64,000 bases of DNA from NCBI GenBank assembly GCA_032718475.1, contig JAUCBJ010007195.1, forward strand, positions 1-64,000, read 5' to 3'. The notes below the pieces were generated by a model. That model was not told where the DNA came from. It worked only from the letters and a program-made list of their open reading frames with translations, and searched no databases. The stretch comes from Nemertoderma westbladi (Eukaryota > Xenacoelomorpha > Nemertodermatida > Nemertodermatidae). The position numbers and the translations under genes are program-made. Below are positions 50,823-59,628 of the stretch, piece after piece (the stretch's first letter is position 1; every line of letters begins with the position of its first letter).

Positions 50823-51032
50823 ACTGTCAACTTCCAAATTTACTGTACAGCCGTGTTGTTTCCCATTAACGAGGATCCGGTAACCAAGGGAAACGGTATC
50901 GTCATCGGGCGATCGACCAACCGGGGTCCAATGAATAGTGGCGTTGAGTACGCCGGTAGAATCCTCAAGAAGTACCAAAGATTCCTCCAACTGTTGATCC
51001 AGATCAACCAAAGTGTGAGCGAGTTTGTTTAA
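50811..51032 (-). CDS. Internal exon of a gene with a fibronectin-III-like segment
   Basis: Exon of 222 nt (74 codons, phase 0 at both ends). The acceptor is gactgtctgacttccag before TTAAACAAACTC; the proposed donor is AATTAAG|GTTAGT, which lies in the first satellite monomer. Protein: LNKLAHTLVDLDQQLEESL (helical), then ATIHWTPVGRS and LGYRILVNGKQHG, which looks like the first strands of a fibronectin type III domain (W-x-P, then G-Y-x-I/V-x-V-N-G). RIM-binding proteins have FN3 repeats of this flavour, but I cannot identify the gene. It joins in frame with the exon at 51,326-51,553. The next exon should lie to the left of the satellite, making this a satellite-filled intron of at least 35 kb. 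Confidence 0.65.
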
Positions 51033-51325
51033 CTGGAAGTCAGACAGTCGAAATGTTAATAAGTAATGATTATAATAATTATTGATAAAGATACTTTCTG
51101 GTAATATACTATCAAATAATATAGTAACAAATTTATACAATTAATATAGAACTTATCAATGATACAACCTTACATATTATTCATTATACAAGCGCATTAC
51201 GCTGCTATTTTGCCTGTCTTAATAATTTTAGGCCTACAAAGAATATCCGTAGATTAACACTCCGTAAAACAAGCGACGCTAAACTTTTGGCATATAAATG
51301 GACAGTAAGGAATAATAAAGCTTAC

Positions 51326-51553
51326 CTGTACATCTTGTTGGGTACTGCTAGCCACTCTCTGGTCGTGTTTATGGAACTCTATCTCCCGCAGTATTTGGTC
51401 CCGTTTATTGACTATGTCGCTAGTAGATTGCTCCAACGCCAACCTCTCATCTACACCATGTACCTCCACAGTGATGTCGGGTGGTGTAGCTAATATGGCC
51501 GGTTTCAATCCACATAGTCTCTCGCTATCTATTGGTCCCGGCACTCCATAAGC
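51326..51553 (-). CDS. Internal exon upstream of the FN3-like exon
   Basis: Exon of 228 nt (76 codons, phase 0 at both ends) with acceptor attacaatag and a consensus donor TACAG|GTAAGC at 51,325. Protein begins AYGVPGPIDSERLCGLKPAI, then ATPPDITVEVHGVDERLALE and a helical coiled-coil-like end (IVNKRDQILREIEFHKHDQR). Both this and the next exon are open throughout, flanked by good splice signals and in matching phase, which makes a functional gene likely. The intron between them is 293 bp and AT-rich. No exon further upstream was identified before 53 kb. Confidence 0.65.
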
Positions 51554-52117
51554 CTATTGTAATTAAATACGTATCACGTCTTATTATAATACTACTCGGA
51601 ATGTTGAAATTAAGAAACTTAATTTCATGTGGTCAAAAACATAACAAAGGGATCATAAAAGCTCGAATAAGTTTTTGAGTTTATTTTTTCACTTTTTCCA
51701 TTATGGTAAAGGAGCGGGTTACAGTGCAGTCAGTACTATTTAACCAAAACAATAGACTAATTTCCCTTTATAATGTGTATTCACTCTCCTCTTGAGACCT
51801 TTTATATCTTCATGAGCAACACCAACAACCCTCTCTCTCCCTGCACTGCAAATTATGTTATGAATGATTGTATGGTAGATGCTATGACATTGTATGAGAC
51901 ATGAGACAGGGTATGAGACATGATATGAGACATTGGATTAACACTTGGTAATTAAAGTGAATCCGTGTTTTTTTACCAAATTCCGGATTAAGTAAACATA
52001 TGAATCCGTGTTTTAGTTTTACACTTCATCCAGTGTTGAGCTTAATATATGAATGCGTGATTAAACACCGCTCCGGATCTTAAACATAAATACACCCAGT
52101 TTCGGATTCAGTAGATT
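51554..52117. other. Intronic or intergenic AT-rich sequence
   Basis: No coding feature. It contains a cluster of gagacatgagacaggg-like short repeats at about 51,890-51,935 and a few imperfect repeats of a gaatccgtgtttt word at 51,960-52,020. Confidence 0.4.
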
Positions 52118-52322
52118 TAGTGTATCAGTATCACTATGCAGGGCTCCACGGATTACACCTAGTAATAGTGTATCAGTATCACTATGCAGGGCTCCACGGA
52201 TTACACCTAGTAATAGTGTATCAGTATCACTATGCAGGGCTCCACGGATTACACCTAATCAGTATCACTATGCAGGGCTCCACGGATTACACCTAATAAT
52301 AGTGTATCAGTATCACTATGCA
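52118..52322. repeat. 48-bp tandem repeat, about 4.5 copies
   Basis: Units start at 52,118, 52,166, 52,214, about 52,258 (shortened to 42 bp) and 52,300 (partial). Each contains tagtgtatcagtatcact followed by atgcagggctccacgg and attacaccta. The last unit is cut by the LINE fragment, and a related piece (attatgcagggatccacgg) resumes at 52,604 after it, showing that the LINE landed inside the repeat. Confidence 0.9.
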
Positions 52323-52602
52323 AAATCTAGAAAAAAATCGCCTCCGCTTTGCAGGACATTGCATTCGCCGTGAGAACCAGCCAGTGCATAATCTTGCACT
52401 TTGGCAGCCTCATGGAGTGAATAAGCATGGTGGACAGCCCATGACTTTCTTGAGACGCATCTTAAAGGACACCGGCCTTAAAGATGCGGATGATCTAGCA
52501 AATGTCATGGGTGATAGGGAGTTGTGGCGGTGCAATTTTGTTGACAAGCCGGCACAGCATTCTTAAAAATGCAGCTGCAATGCAGCATGCCGATCCTAGA
52601 TC
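52323..52602 (+). mobile_element. Short 5'-truncated LINE tail, second copy
   Basis: From ctagaa at about 52,326 to cctag at about 52,600 it matches the LINE fragment at 24,380-24,652 closely: NRLRFAGHCIRRENQPVHNL, then GVNKHGGQPMTFLRRIL and RELWRCNFVDKPAQHS with TAA at 52,564. It differs at a handful of positions (for example FRREDE against IRRENQ). The 3' boundary gccgatcctag is identical in both. It is inserted in the 48-bp repeat. Too short to be functional. Confidence 0.85.
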
Positions 52603-52626
52603 ATTATGCAGGGATCCACGGATTAC

Positions 52627-53041
52627 ACCTAGTAATGTAAATTCTATCGAGTTCCATAGGAACAATAATAAATGATAGTATGCAGATCCCGATCCGCGTT
52701 ATTTACCATCCTTTCAAATATTTTTATCAATAATTTTTATCAAATATTATCATTGTTAAATTTGAATATAAAATTAATATGAACTCCACATACTATACAA
52801 AACATACTATTAATATAATTATAAAATATCAGTTGCTTACAAATTTAGCGAATATATAATTATAATAATTGCACTTATTAATTATTATTATTATTATTAG
52901 TAATTAAATATTTCATAAACGAAAAATAACGTAAAATAGAAAGAAAACTAACACCATAAGACCATACTGAAAAACACTGACCAGGGATAATTTACCAACC
53001 TGACCGATAAAAGTTTATGGTGGTGAAAAAGAATGTACCTC
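52627..53041. other. AT-rich intergenic
   Basis: AT-rich with attatt microsatellite-like runs near 52,870-52,900. No gene or RNA seen. Confidence 0.5.
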
Positions 53042-53200
53042 GCTGGTAGAACCATGGATCGCTGGTAGAACCATGGATCGCTGGTAGAACCATGGATCGC
53101 TGGTAGAACCATGGATCGCTGGTAGAACCATGGATCGCTGGTAGAACCATGGATCGCTGGTAGAACCATGGATCGCTGGTAGAACCATGGATCGCTGGTA
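53042..53200. repeat. 19-bp tandem repeat, 8 full copies
   Basis: Perfect copies of gctggtagaaccatggatc at 53,042, 53,061, 53,080, 53,099, 53,118, 53,137, 53,156 and 53,175, plus a partial copy at 53,194. Identity is complete, implying very recent expansion and probable length polymorphism. The word taatttaccaac/tatttaccaac flanks both sides. Confidence 0.97.
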
Positions 53201-53222
53201 CAATATTATTTACCAACGTTGG

Positions 53223-53519
53223 TTAATTAGTATAGTTAACTATCAAATATTTATACAATTGCGAATTAATTAATAAAATTATTAAGTATAAATGATTAAT
53301 TAAATATAAATAGCCTTTACTATAAACAATACAGATAAAAAGGTATAGAAATAAAGTTACTTGGTATAAATAGAAAAGTTGCAAAAAAATAGTAACGCCT
53401 TTCAAATAAACTTGAAGCACAAAAGTTTAATTAGTAAAAACAAATTAAATGTAGAAAACGTGTTCAATGGAGTTTTACATGTAAATAAAATAAAATTATA
53501 TAAAATAAACAGCGGAAAG
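53223..53519 (-). other. 3' flank of the REC8-like gene
   Basis: AT-rich. An ATTAAA (minus strand, 53,426-53,431) lies about 90 nt after the stop codon and is a candidate variant polyadenylation signal; no AATAAA was seen close by. No poly(A) tract that would mark a retrocopy end was seen. Confidence 0.35.
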
Positions 53520-56030
53520 TTATTGCAAGGTAGAGGAGGAGTCGGTTTCCTCGCTGGGTGTTAGACTAAAGGGGAGTTGGTAATGGGAGTTAGCAACGAG
53601 ACTGGAGACATGGATGGGGCCGTACGGGGACTTCTGGGACAGACTCACTTGTTGTTTGGCGGCGCACTGAAGCAGGAAGTTGAACGTAAGGGCGGCCGAC
53701 ATGCGGGAGTTCCTAGAAGGTTGACAGAACTCGGAGAACAGCGTCGGAACGGCGGAGCGCAACGAGGAACGGATGTTGGAATCGGCGAGAACTTTAGCGT
53801 GGCGGTAGAACTTCGGGTCGAAGGAACTGGAGGTGGAGAAACGCGACCGACTCGATAACATAGACGACTGCTGGACGGAGGAGTCGGACTCGCGTTGCTC
53901 AGCAACCAGACTAGGTCTACCCATCTCTATATCGGGGACCTGGGGGACCGAGGTATCTGTAACCATGGCAACCTCTGATATATCCCGGAAGTATTCCGTC
54001 CCCGGAACAATGCCGGAAGTGCCGGTCACCGAATCCTGGAGGGACTCCCGGAGCTGGCCCAACATCCCCTCCACCGCCGGGCCCAAAGTGTCCGACTTCT
54101 CGGACAACCCGGACACCCGTCTGTCCGACTCGGCGAGCGAGGCGTCCGGGACGATGTGGCCGCTGCGCTGCGGCTCGACGGACGTCTCTAGCGAGCGGAA
54201 GGGCTCCGGGAGCGACAGATCCGCGGTGCGGTTCCGTTCGGTAGGGGGTGCTGGACCCAGCGGCAGGGTCGCTGTCCCTGGGACGCCCGGTCGACGGCCC
54301 CACAGCCGTCCGTGCAGCTCCCCGGAGAGCCCCGGCAGTCGGCGACTTGGGCCCCCCATATCGATCCTCCCGGACTCTCGGAGTCCCACGGCCGTGTCGT
54401 CCACGAATATGTCGCTGGGATGCCAACATATTCCCTCAGAGTGGCCGATGTTAAACTTAAGCGTGGCGACAGGCAGGGAAATGACGTTGTCTACGCGGAG
54501 CTTCCGCTTACGGGGCCTAGGCGGGCCGACCGCTGGGGCGGCCTGGGGAGCTAACCCGTCGGTTTGGGGAGCTAACCCGTCGGGTTGGGGAGCTAACCCG
54601 TCGGGTTGGGGAGCTAACCCGTCGGGTTGGGGAGCTAACCCGTCGGGTTGGGGAGCTAACCCGTCGTGTTGGGGACCTAACCCATCACCTTGGGGACCTA
54701 ACCCATCGGGTTGGGGAGCTAACCCGTCGGGTTGAGGGGCTAACCCGTCGGGTTGAGGAGCTAACCCATGGGGACCCATCTCCCCTTGCCCAGGCACATC
54801 GGTATCCATAACGACGGGTACGGACTGCTCAACCCCTCCTTCCAGTACAACCGGCCCCTCCCCGGAGACCGCTGTGAGTCTTGCAGACTCGTTGGCGCCG
54901 CGAGAAAGACCCAACGAGCCAGCCAACCCGCGGGGCCCCTCTACGGCGACGTCGGACTCCGAAGTGGCTCCCGGCGTCGCCAACCGCTTGCGTTTACCGT
55001 CGCCGGGGGGGCCGGAGTCTGGGGGGATGGGCCGCTTCCGTCTGCCGGGTTCCCTGGTGGGTGGTCCCTCGGGAACCACTCCTGGGGGGCCCTCGTCGGG
55101 AACCGGTGCCCCCTCCGTACGGCGGCCCCCTTCCCCCTCCCTACGGCCCCCTTCCCCCTCCATACGGCCCCCTTCCCCCTCCCTACGGCCCCCTTCCCCC
55201 TCCTTACGGCCCCCTTCCCCCTCCTTACTGCCCCCTTCCCCTACCTTACCGCCCCCCTTCCACCCCTCCACCACCGAATCCCTACTAACCATCTCCTCGT
55301 ACCCAAACGATGCCAACTGCTGGAGGAACTGTTCCTCTCGTTCCGCAAACGACAGATGTTCGTCGCCGAAGGTCTCGGGCCCGAACACTGACTCGGGGGC
55401 GAGGGCCGGTGGTTCCAGCAGGGTGATGCTCCGTATATCCTGCACGACAGTGCGGTCCGCGGCGTCCGGGCGGGGTATCAGCGCGGGTCCGAGGTCCGGA
55501 AACCCATCCCCGGAGCCCCGGAGCTGCCGACTCACCTCCCGCAGGAACGGGTCGTTATCCGCGTCGAACAGCATCCCGAAGGCCGCCTCCAACTCGATGT
55601 GGTCGTCCGGTATGTTTATACAATGGCCGCCACCCAACGCATCCGCGTTCAGGTTGACCAGCTGTTGGTCCCGTCTGGCCGATGTTATCGAGACCATGCG
55701 ATAAACTCCCTTGCGAGCCTTCAAAGCGTCTTCGTGAAGACGAATCATCTGGTATTCGTAAACCCGAACGATCCCGCCGTATAGAATAGCAGCTAATCGC
55801 AACGACATTTTCCCCTTCGGGCTTAAATTCCCTCTGCTTAACTCCACGTGAATACCCTGGAGGTATTTCAGAACTTCCACGCAGGAAGTAGAAATGGAAC
55901 TTTTCAAGAAATTACGAAATATATTCGGTTGTTTGTTCTGAGCCTCTTTGTATGTCAACCGGTGGATTCCGGCGTACCAAAATATACCCAGGGGGGTGTG
56001 CAACGAACATATCTTATTCTCCCAAAACAT
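53520..56030 (-). CDS. REC8: REC8-like meiotic kleisin (cohesin subunit), intronless
   Basis: 836 residues from the ATG at 56,030 (MFWENKICSLHTPLGIFWYA), chosen because kleisins begin M-F-W/Y at this place; the frame is open 12 codons further. Residues 1-105 match the Rad21/Rec8 N-terminal domain: STSCVEVLKYLQGIHVELS, then KMSLRLAAILYGGIVRVYEY, the helices that bind the SMC3 neck. Residues ~757-820 match the C-terminal winged helix that caps SMC1: VPTLFSEFC, SAALTFNFLLQCAAKQQ, SPYGPIHV. The middle is disordered, with six GEGGRRE-type heptads (255-300), eleven DGLAPQP-type heptads (418-495) and basic patches (RRKRPIPP, RPRKRKLR). The kleisin closes the meiotic cohesin ring and is cut by separase; ExxR-like sites such as EPFR and EPQR are present but unproven. 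RAD21L is the alternative. Unlike most animal kleisin genes, no intron interrupts it. Confidence 0.82.
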   Translation of the reverse strand: MFWENKICSLHTPLGIFWYAGIHRLTYKEAQNKQPNIFRNFLKSSISTSCVEVLKYLQGIHVELSRGNLSPKGKMSLRLAAILYGGIVRVYEYQMIRLHEDALKARKGVYRMVSITSARRDQQLVNLNADALGGGHCINIPDDHIELEAAFGMLFDADNDPFLREVSRQLRGSGDGFPDLGPALIPRPDAADRTVVQDIRSITLLEPPALAPESVFGPETFGDEHLSFAEREEQFLQQLASFGYEEMVSRDSVVEGWKGGGKVGEGGSKEGEGGRKEGEGGRREGEGGRMEGEGGRREGEGGRRTEGAPVPDEGPPGVVPEGPPTREPGRRKRPIPPDSGPPGDGKRKRLATPGATSESDVAVEGPRGLAGSLGLSRGANESARLTAVSGEGPVVLEGGVEQSVPVVMDTDVPGQGEMGPHGLAPQPDGLAPQPDGLAPQPDGLGPQGDGLGPQHDGLAPQPDGLAPQPDGLAPQPDGLAPQPDGLAPQTDGLAPQAAPAVGPPRPRKRKLRVDNVISLPVATLKFNIGHSEGICWHPSDIFVDDTAVGLRESGRIDMGGPSRRLPGLSGELHGRLWGRRPGVPGTATLPLGPAPPTERNRTADLSLPEPFRSLETSVEPQRSGHIVPDASLAESDRRVSGLSEKSDTLGPAVEGMLGQLRESLQDSVTGTSGIVPGTEYFRDISEVAMVTDTSVPQVPDIEMGRPSLVAEQRESDSSVQQSSMLSSRSRFSTSSSFDPKFYRHAKVLADSNIRSSLRSAVPTLFSEFCQPSRNSRMSAALTFNFLLQCAAKQQVSLSQKSPYGPIHVSSLVANSHYQLPFSLTPSEETDSSSTLQ
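54545..54776 (-). repeat. 21-bp coding minisatellite in REC8
   Basis: Eleven in-frame 21-bp units encoding DGLAPQP with a few changes (DGLGPQG, DGLGPQH, DGLAPQT). Plus-strand core is ggagctaacccgtcgggttg. Likely length-polymorphic; changes of copy number keep the frame. Confidence 0.92.
55110..55262 (-). repeat. 21-bp coding minisatellite (GEGGRRE) in REC8
   Basis: About six in-frame 21-bp units (plus strand cccccttccccctccctacgg-like) encoding the heptad GEGGRRE and variants, giving a highly charged Gly/Arg/Glu linker. Confidence 0.9.
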
Positions 56031-57052
56031 TACGTAACTGATCGTATGGCAGTATGGTGAACACAACGCAAAAGTTTTAACACAAAAATATTAAAGATTA
56101 AACAACAAAAACAAATAAACACAAACCAAATAACGTTAACTAAAAAAACTCTAAAGAAAATAACCTATTTAATTCAAAATTTAACTAGGCCTACCGTAAA
56201 CCCTTTGATCCAACTCTTAAAATAAAACAGGAGGAAATCCCGATATCGTGTCTGGCCGGGCAAATTGATGGATGCAAGAAAGTTTCAGTTATGAGTTAAA
56301 TACATAGGCCAAAGATTACCGGTAGGCCTAGGCCTACCGGTATGCTTGTCCAGATGTCGTTAATAAAGTGAAAGGTTACATGGATGATAAACGCTTGGAT
56401 AGAAACAAAACAATAAACAAAAGTCAATAGGTATAGGCCTACTTACATCATGAAGAATCAGGATAAATCTATCGGTGCCGGTAGCGTCATACTGGCAAAT
56501 TTAAACAACGAAACGAACGTCTGATAGTTGGAAACTGATAGTAAATTGATAGGTGAATTGTTACCGGTAGCGGTAGGGCAAGAGGAGCCAGTCGCCATGC
56601 GGTACGGGAACGGTAGGCTAGAGTGGATTCGGTAGAATGCCGCATGAGGGGAAATGTGACGACAGATGTTCATGACATAACATAGTAGAAAGATTAAAGT
56701 AAAGGGTATTATAGAAAGTAACGTTGAACGATAAATTTAATTCCTTCTTGAGTAAACTCTACAGCGTCAGGCGGTAGTCCGCCGAATATGAAGCTATTAA
56801 GTACGTACTGCCGGTGCCGGTGCGGGGTCTTAAATTATTGCCCATCAAGTAGACATCCCTCATCCTTTCCGCTTCATCATATTGTGCGACTCTAATCTCT
56901 CTTCACAAAGTTAAATTAGATGTGGTGGAAATAAACTGACCCGCCCTAACCGTAAACTTTATTCTCATCGACAATCAGTGCGTGCGGCTGTCTCTGCTCA
57001 GTCGGAGGGTTGTCTAGTTGGTCATGTAGAAAACTTATGAGTCTAGGTTTCT
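56031..57052. promoter_or_regulatory. 5' flank of the REC8-like gene, with a 26-bp perfect palindrome
   Basis: Immediately upstream (minus sense) of the REC8 ATG. It contains several taggcctac words and, at 56,317-56,342, a perfect 26-bp palindrome centred on ggcctaggcc with accggt arms. No TATA box or other firm promoter element is assigned. The rest shows no gene. Confidence 0.4.
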
Positions 57053-57075
57053 GAGATCAGCTGACAGCTGATCTC
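57053..57075. repeat. Perfect inverted repeat
   Basis: Arms gagatcagctg and cagctgatctc around a single A. A second hairpin, gatgcta ... tagcatc, lies at about 57,151-57,178. The rest of 57,076-58,060 is AT-rich sequence with no gene I can support. Confidence 0.85.
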
Positions 57076-58059
57076 ATCGTTTACGAAATTTTACCACATT
57101 GCCTGCATTACCATTAAGTAAATTATAAGTTTTATACTGTTTTATACTAGGATGCTAGGCGTTGCACGCGGTAGCATCTTATGGCCAAAACCTAGCTCTA
57201 CCCTACAGACCCGAAGGATGACTCACTTGATGGCCTTAGCTATCGTAGAAAAGATCTACCTGTGATTGATCGCGGCCAACTGGTTGTTGAGAGGAAAGAG
57301 GGAGGTTAACCCATGAGATTCCTGAAACCTCCAGTCCAGTACAAGAAGATAATGCAATGGCTGGTCGCACCAAGGACAACGAGTATAGTAAATGTTTTGG
57401 GTGATTTTGGTAGAAAATTTTATTGTGATCAATAATCCAAATGATAACCGACTTGAATAATTGAGGATTTTGTATAAATTGAAATTAAAAAATTGACACC
57501 AGCAACTGTTAAGGCAATTCTTCCGATTGCTTCCATATATTATTATACTGTAGTAATTAATTTTCTGTTGAAAATGATTACAATTAAACTTACATAACCG
57601 GAATCCCCATCTTTATGGCACACTTTTATGACCATTTCATTTCAGTGACACCTCACATATATTTGCTGGAGACGATTGTTTGAAATGTAGTTATTGAATG
57701 TTTTGGTTGGAAGTATAATTTAATACACACATTGCAATTGTGGAAAGTGTTCGCGGTATTTCAACTTTCCATAACGCGAGTTGAATATTTTTGTATTTTA
57801 TTAAAATTGATTATTCCGATATTACTACTGGGTGCGGGACCATGGGTTTTGGGCACATTCAATAAACTGGGGGCGATTTATGGGCGAACTTTGGGGCAAC
57901 TTACAGGGTACGGGAATAATTTCATAGTTATAAGGGCCAGGGGGGATGGAAAATGCAAGCAGTATTCAGGTTAGCCTGAGTACTATTAGGCCCTGGCCAA
58001 CTTCCTGCTGCCTGTAGGGGTGGATTTGGTAATGTGCCAGGCCTAAAGGACAAGGACTG

Positions 58060-58960
58060 CCCTTAGCGGTCCCTGGCCAACGGCAGCTACTACGAGCCTG
58101 AAAAGGACTCGGAACGCTGACTGCTTGTGTCAGGGATTTGCGACGGGCACCGACGGCCCCTTAGTAGCCAAGCCGTTCTGGGTCTCGATGATCGAACCCC
58201 GGGGTTCGTGAGGGGTGGAGTGGACACGCGAACAGGTGGCCAACTTAAGACTGCCCCCTGACCTAAGCCGTACTGGTTCTCGATGACCGATCCCTTCGGG
58301 GTTCGTGAGGGGTGGGACGGACATGCGAAAGGGCTGGCCACAGGACTGGTTTGACAAGGACTGCCCTTAGCGGTCTCGGGTCAACTGCGGCTACTACGAG
58401 CCTGAAAAGGACTCGGAACGCTGACTGCTTGACTGTGATTTGCGACGGGAACCGACGACAGACCCCTTAGCCAAGCCGTTCTGGTTCTCGATGATCGTTC
58501 CCTTCGGGGTTCGTGAGGGGTGGAACGGACACGCGATGGGGTCGAAAGACAAAGGACTAGACCCGACTAGACTCTACTGGCCTACCGACTGTTCGGAGCA
58601 GTTTCTCGGCTGCCGAAGCAACTACGAGCCTGAAAAGGACTCGGAAAGCCTAGGTGGTTGGGTTTCTGTGATGAACTGACGGACCCCTAGCCAAGCCGTT
58701 CTGGTTCTCGATGACCGATCCCTTCCGGGTTCGTGAGGGGTGGAACGGACACGCGAACGGGTCCACCGACACGACAGACTCCTAGCCAAGCCGTACTGGT
58801 TCTCGATGACCGAACCCTTCGGGGTTCGAGAGGGGTGGTACGGATACGCGACAGAGTCTACCGACTGGACCGACCCTTAGCCAAGCCGTGCTGGTTCTCG
58901 ATGATCGTTCCCTTCGGGGCTCGTGAGGGGTGGAACGGACACGCGACAGGGTCGACCGAC
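58060..58960 (+). repeat. GC-rich interspersed/tandem repeat cluster with conserved hairpin
   Basis: Six copies of a ~70-bp unit beginning (t)agccaagccgt at about 58,165, 58,262 (diverged), 58,468, 58,688, 58,783 and 58,878. Each continues ctggttctcgatgatcg, then cccttcggggttcgtgaggg and tggaacggacacgcga. In two copies the middle forms a perfect hairpin (cgaaccc-ttcg-gggttcg, or cgaaccccggggttcg without the loop). Between units lies a second word, tacgagcctgaaaaggactc, at 58,091, 58,395 and 58,623. The spacing is irregular (about 95-220 bp). The unit start matches a pol III A-box pattern, but no tRNA is formed. Confidence 0.8.
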
Positions 58961-59332
58961 ACCGACACTACGGCACTAAGACTGGGACTGAGGGAAAATC
59001 TGGGGAACATTAGGTAGGCTAAAATTCTGAGCGAACAGCGGGTTATTAAATAATATACCGTAGGGATTTATATTATCGTGTATACTTATTGTGAATATTT
59101 GGTGTATATTGATTTGGGGAAGCCCAAAATTATTCTTAATCAGGTTTGCAACTATAGGAAGTTACATTAAAGAGTATATCCAACTAATGCAGCTTTTCTC
59201 AACCGCAAACTTGCATCTTAGAAATATTCCCTCCCCACAATCAATATCCGGTGACTGGCCGGGGCTCGGTGGTCTGTTAAGTCACGTCTCCAGCATCGGC
59301 GTTTTTCCCCTTGGTGTAGGAATAACGGCAAC
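58961..59332. other. Upstream region of BEL element B
   Basis: No gene or recognisable LTR terminus. AT-rich with a short GC-rich part at 59,240-59,310. Confidence 0.35.
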
Positions 59333-59460
59333 AAAATTAAGAATAATTATATGGTTAATTTTGACCGGGTGTCAAAATTAAGAATAATTAACGTGGTTAA
59401 TTTTGACAGGGTGTCAAAATTAAGAATAATTATCGCGGTCAACTTCAACTGGTGGAAGTT
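59333..59460. repeat. ~42-bp tandem repeat with hairpin arms
   Basis: Three units beginning aaaattaagaataatta at about 59,333, 59,375 and 59,418. Each contains the inverted arms gtcaaaattaa and ttaattttgac, so the RNA could fold into successive stem-loops. It lies 170-300 bp before the short frame and gag of element B, likely in its leader or LTR. Confidence 0.75.
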
Positions 59461-59628
59461 GAGAATCCTTCAATACTCTTCAAAAACTCTCTACGTGCTT
59501 GCCAGCACCCACTACGAGGAAACTCTGGTATTTGAGTTGAGACAAAGTCGTGGTTTAATTAAACAACAAACTCGATCTAACCAACTCGTAGTCGGCAGAT
59601 CACAATTCGGGAGAGTTGTTAACAGGGA

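Noticed and set aside
53577-55784. Plus-strand frames opposite REC8
   Set aside because: Pro/Gly/Ser-rich antisense of the minisatellites and GC-rich linker; the minus frame has both kleisin domains.
57732-57974. 80-codon hydrophobic plus-strand frame
   Set aside because: Has a possible membrane-like segment but no homologous feel, no splice signals and AT-rich composition; likely chance.
58165-58960. tRNA genes or a tRNA-derived SINE
   Set aside because: A-box-like start, but no B box at the right distance and no cloverleaf; kept only as a repeat with a hairpin.
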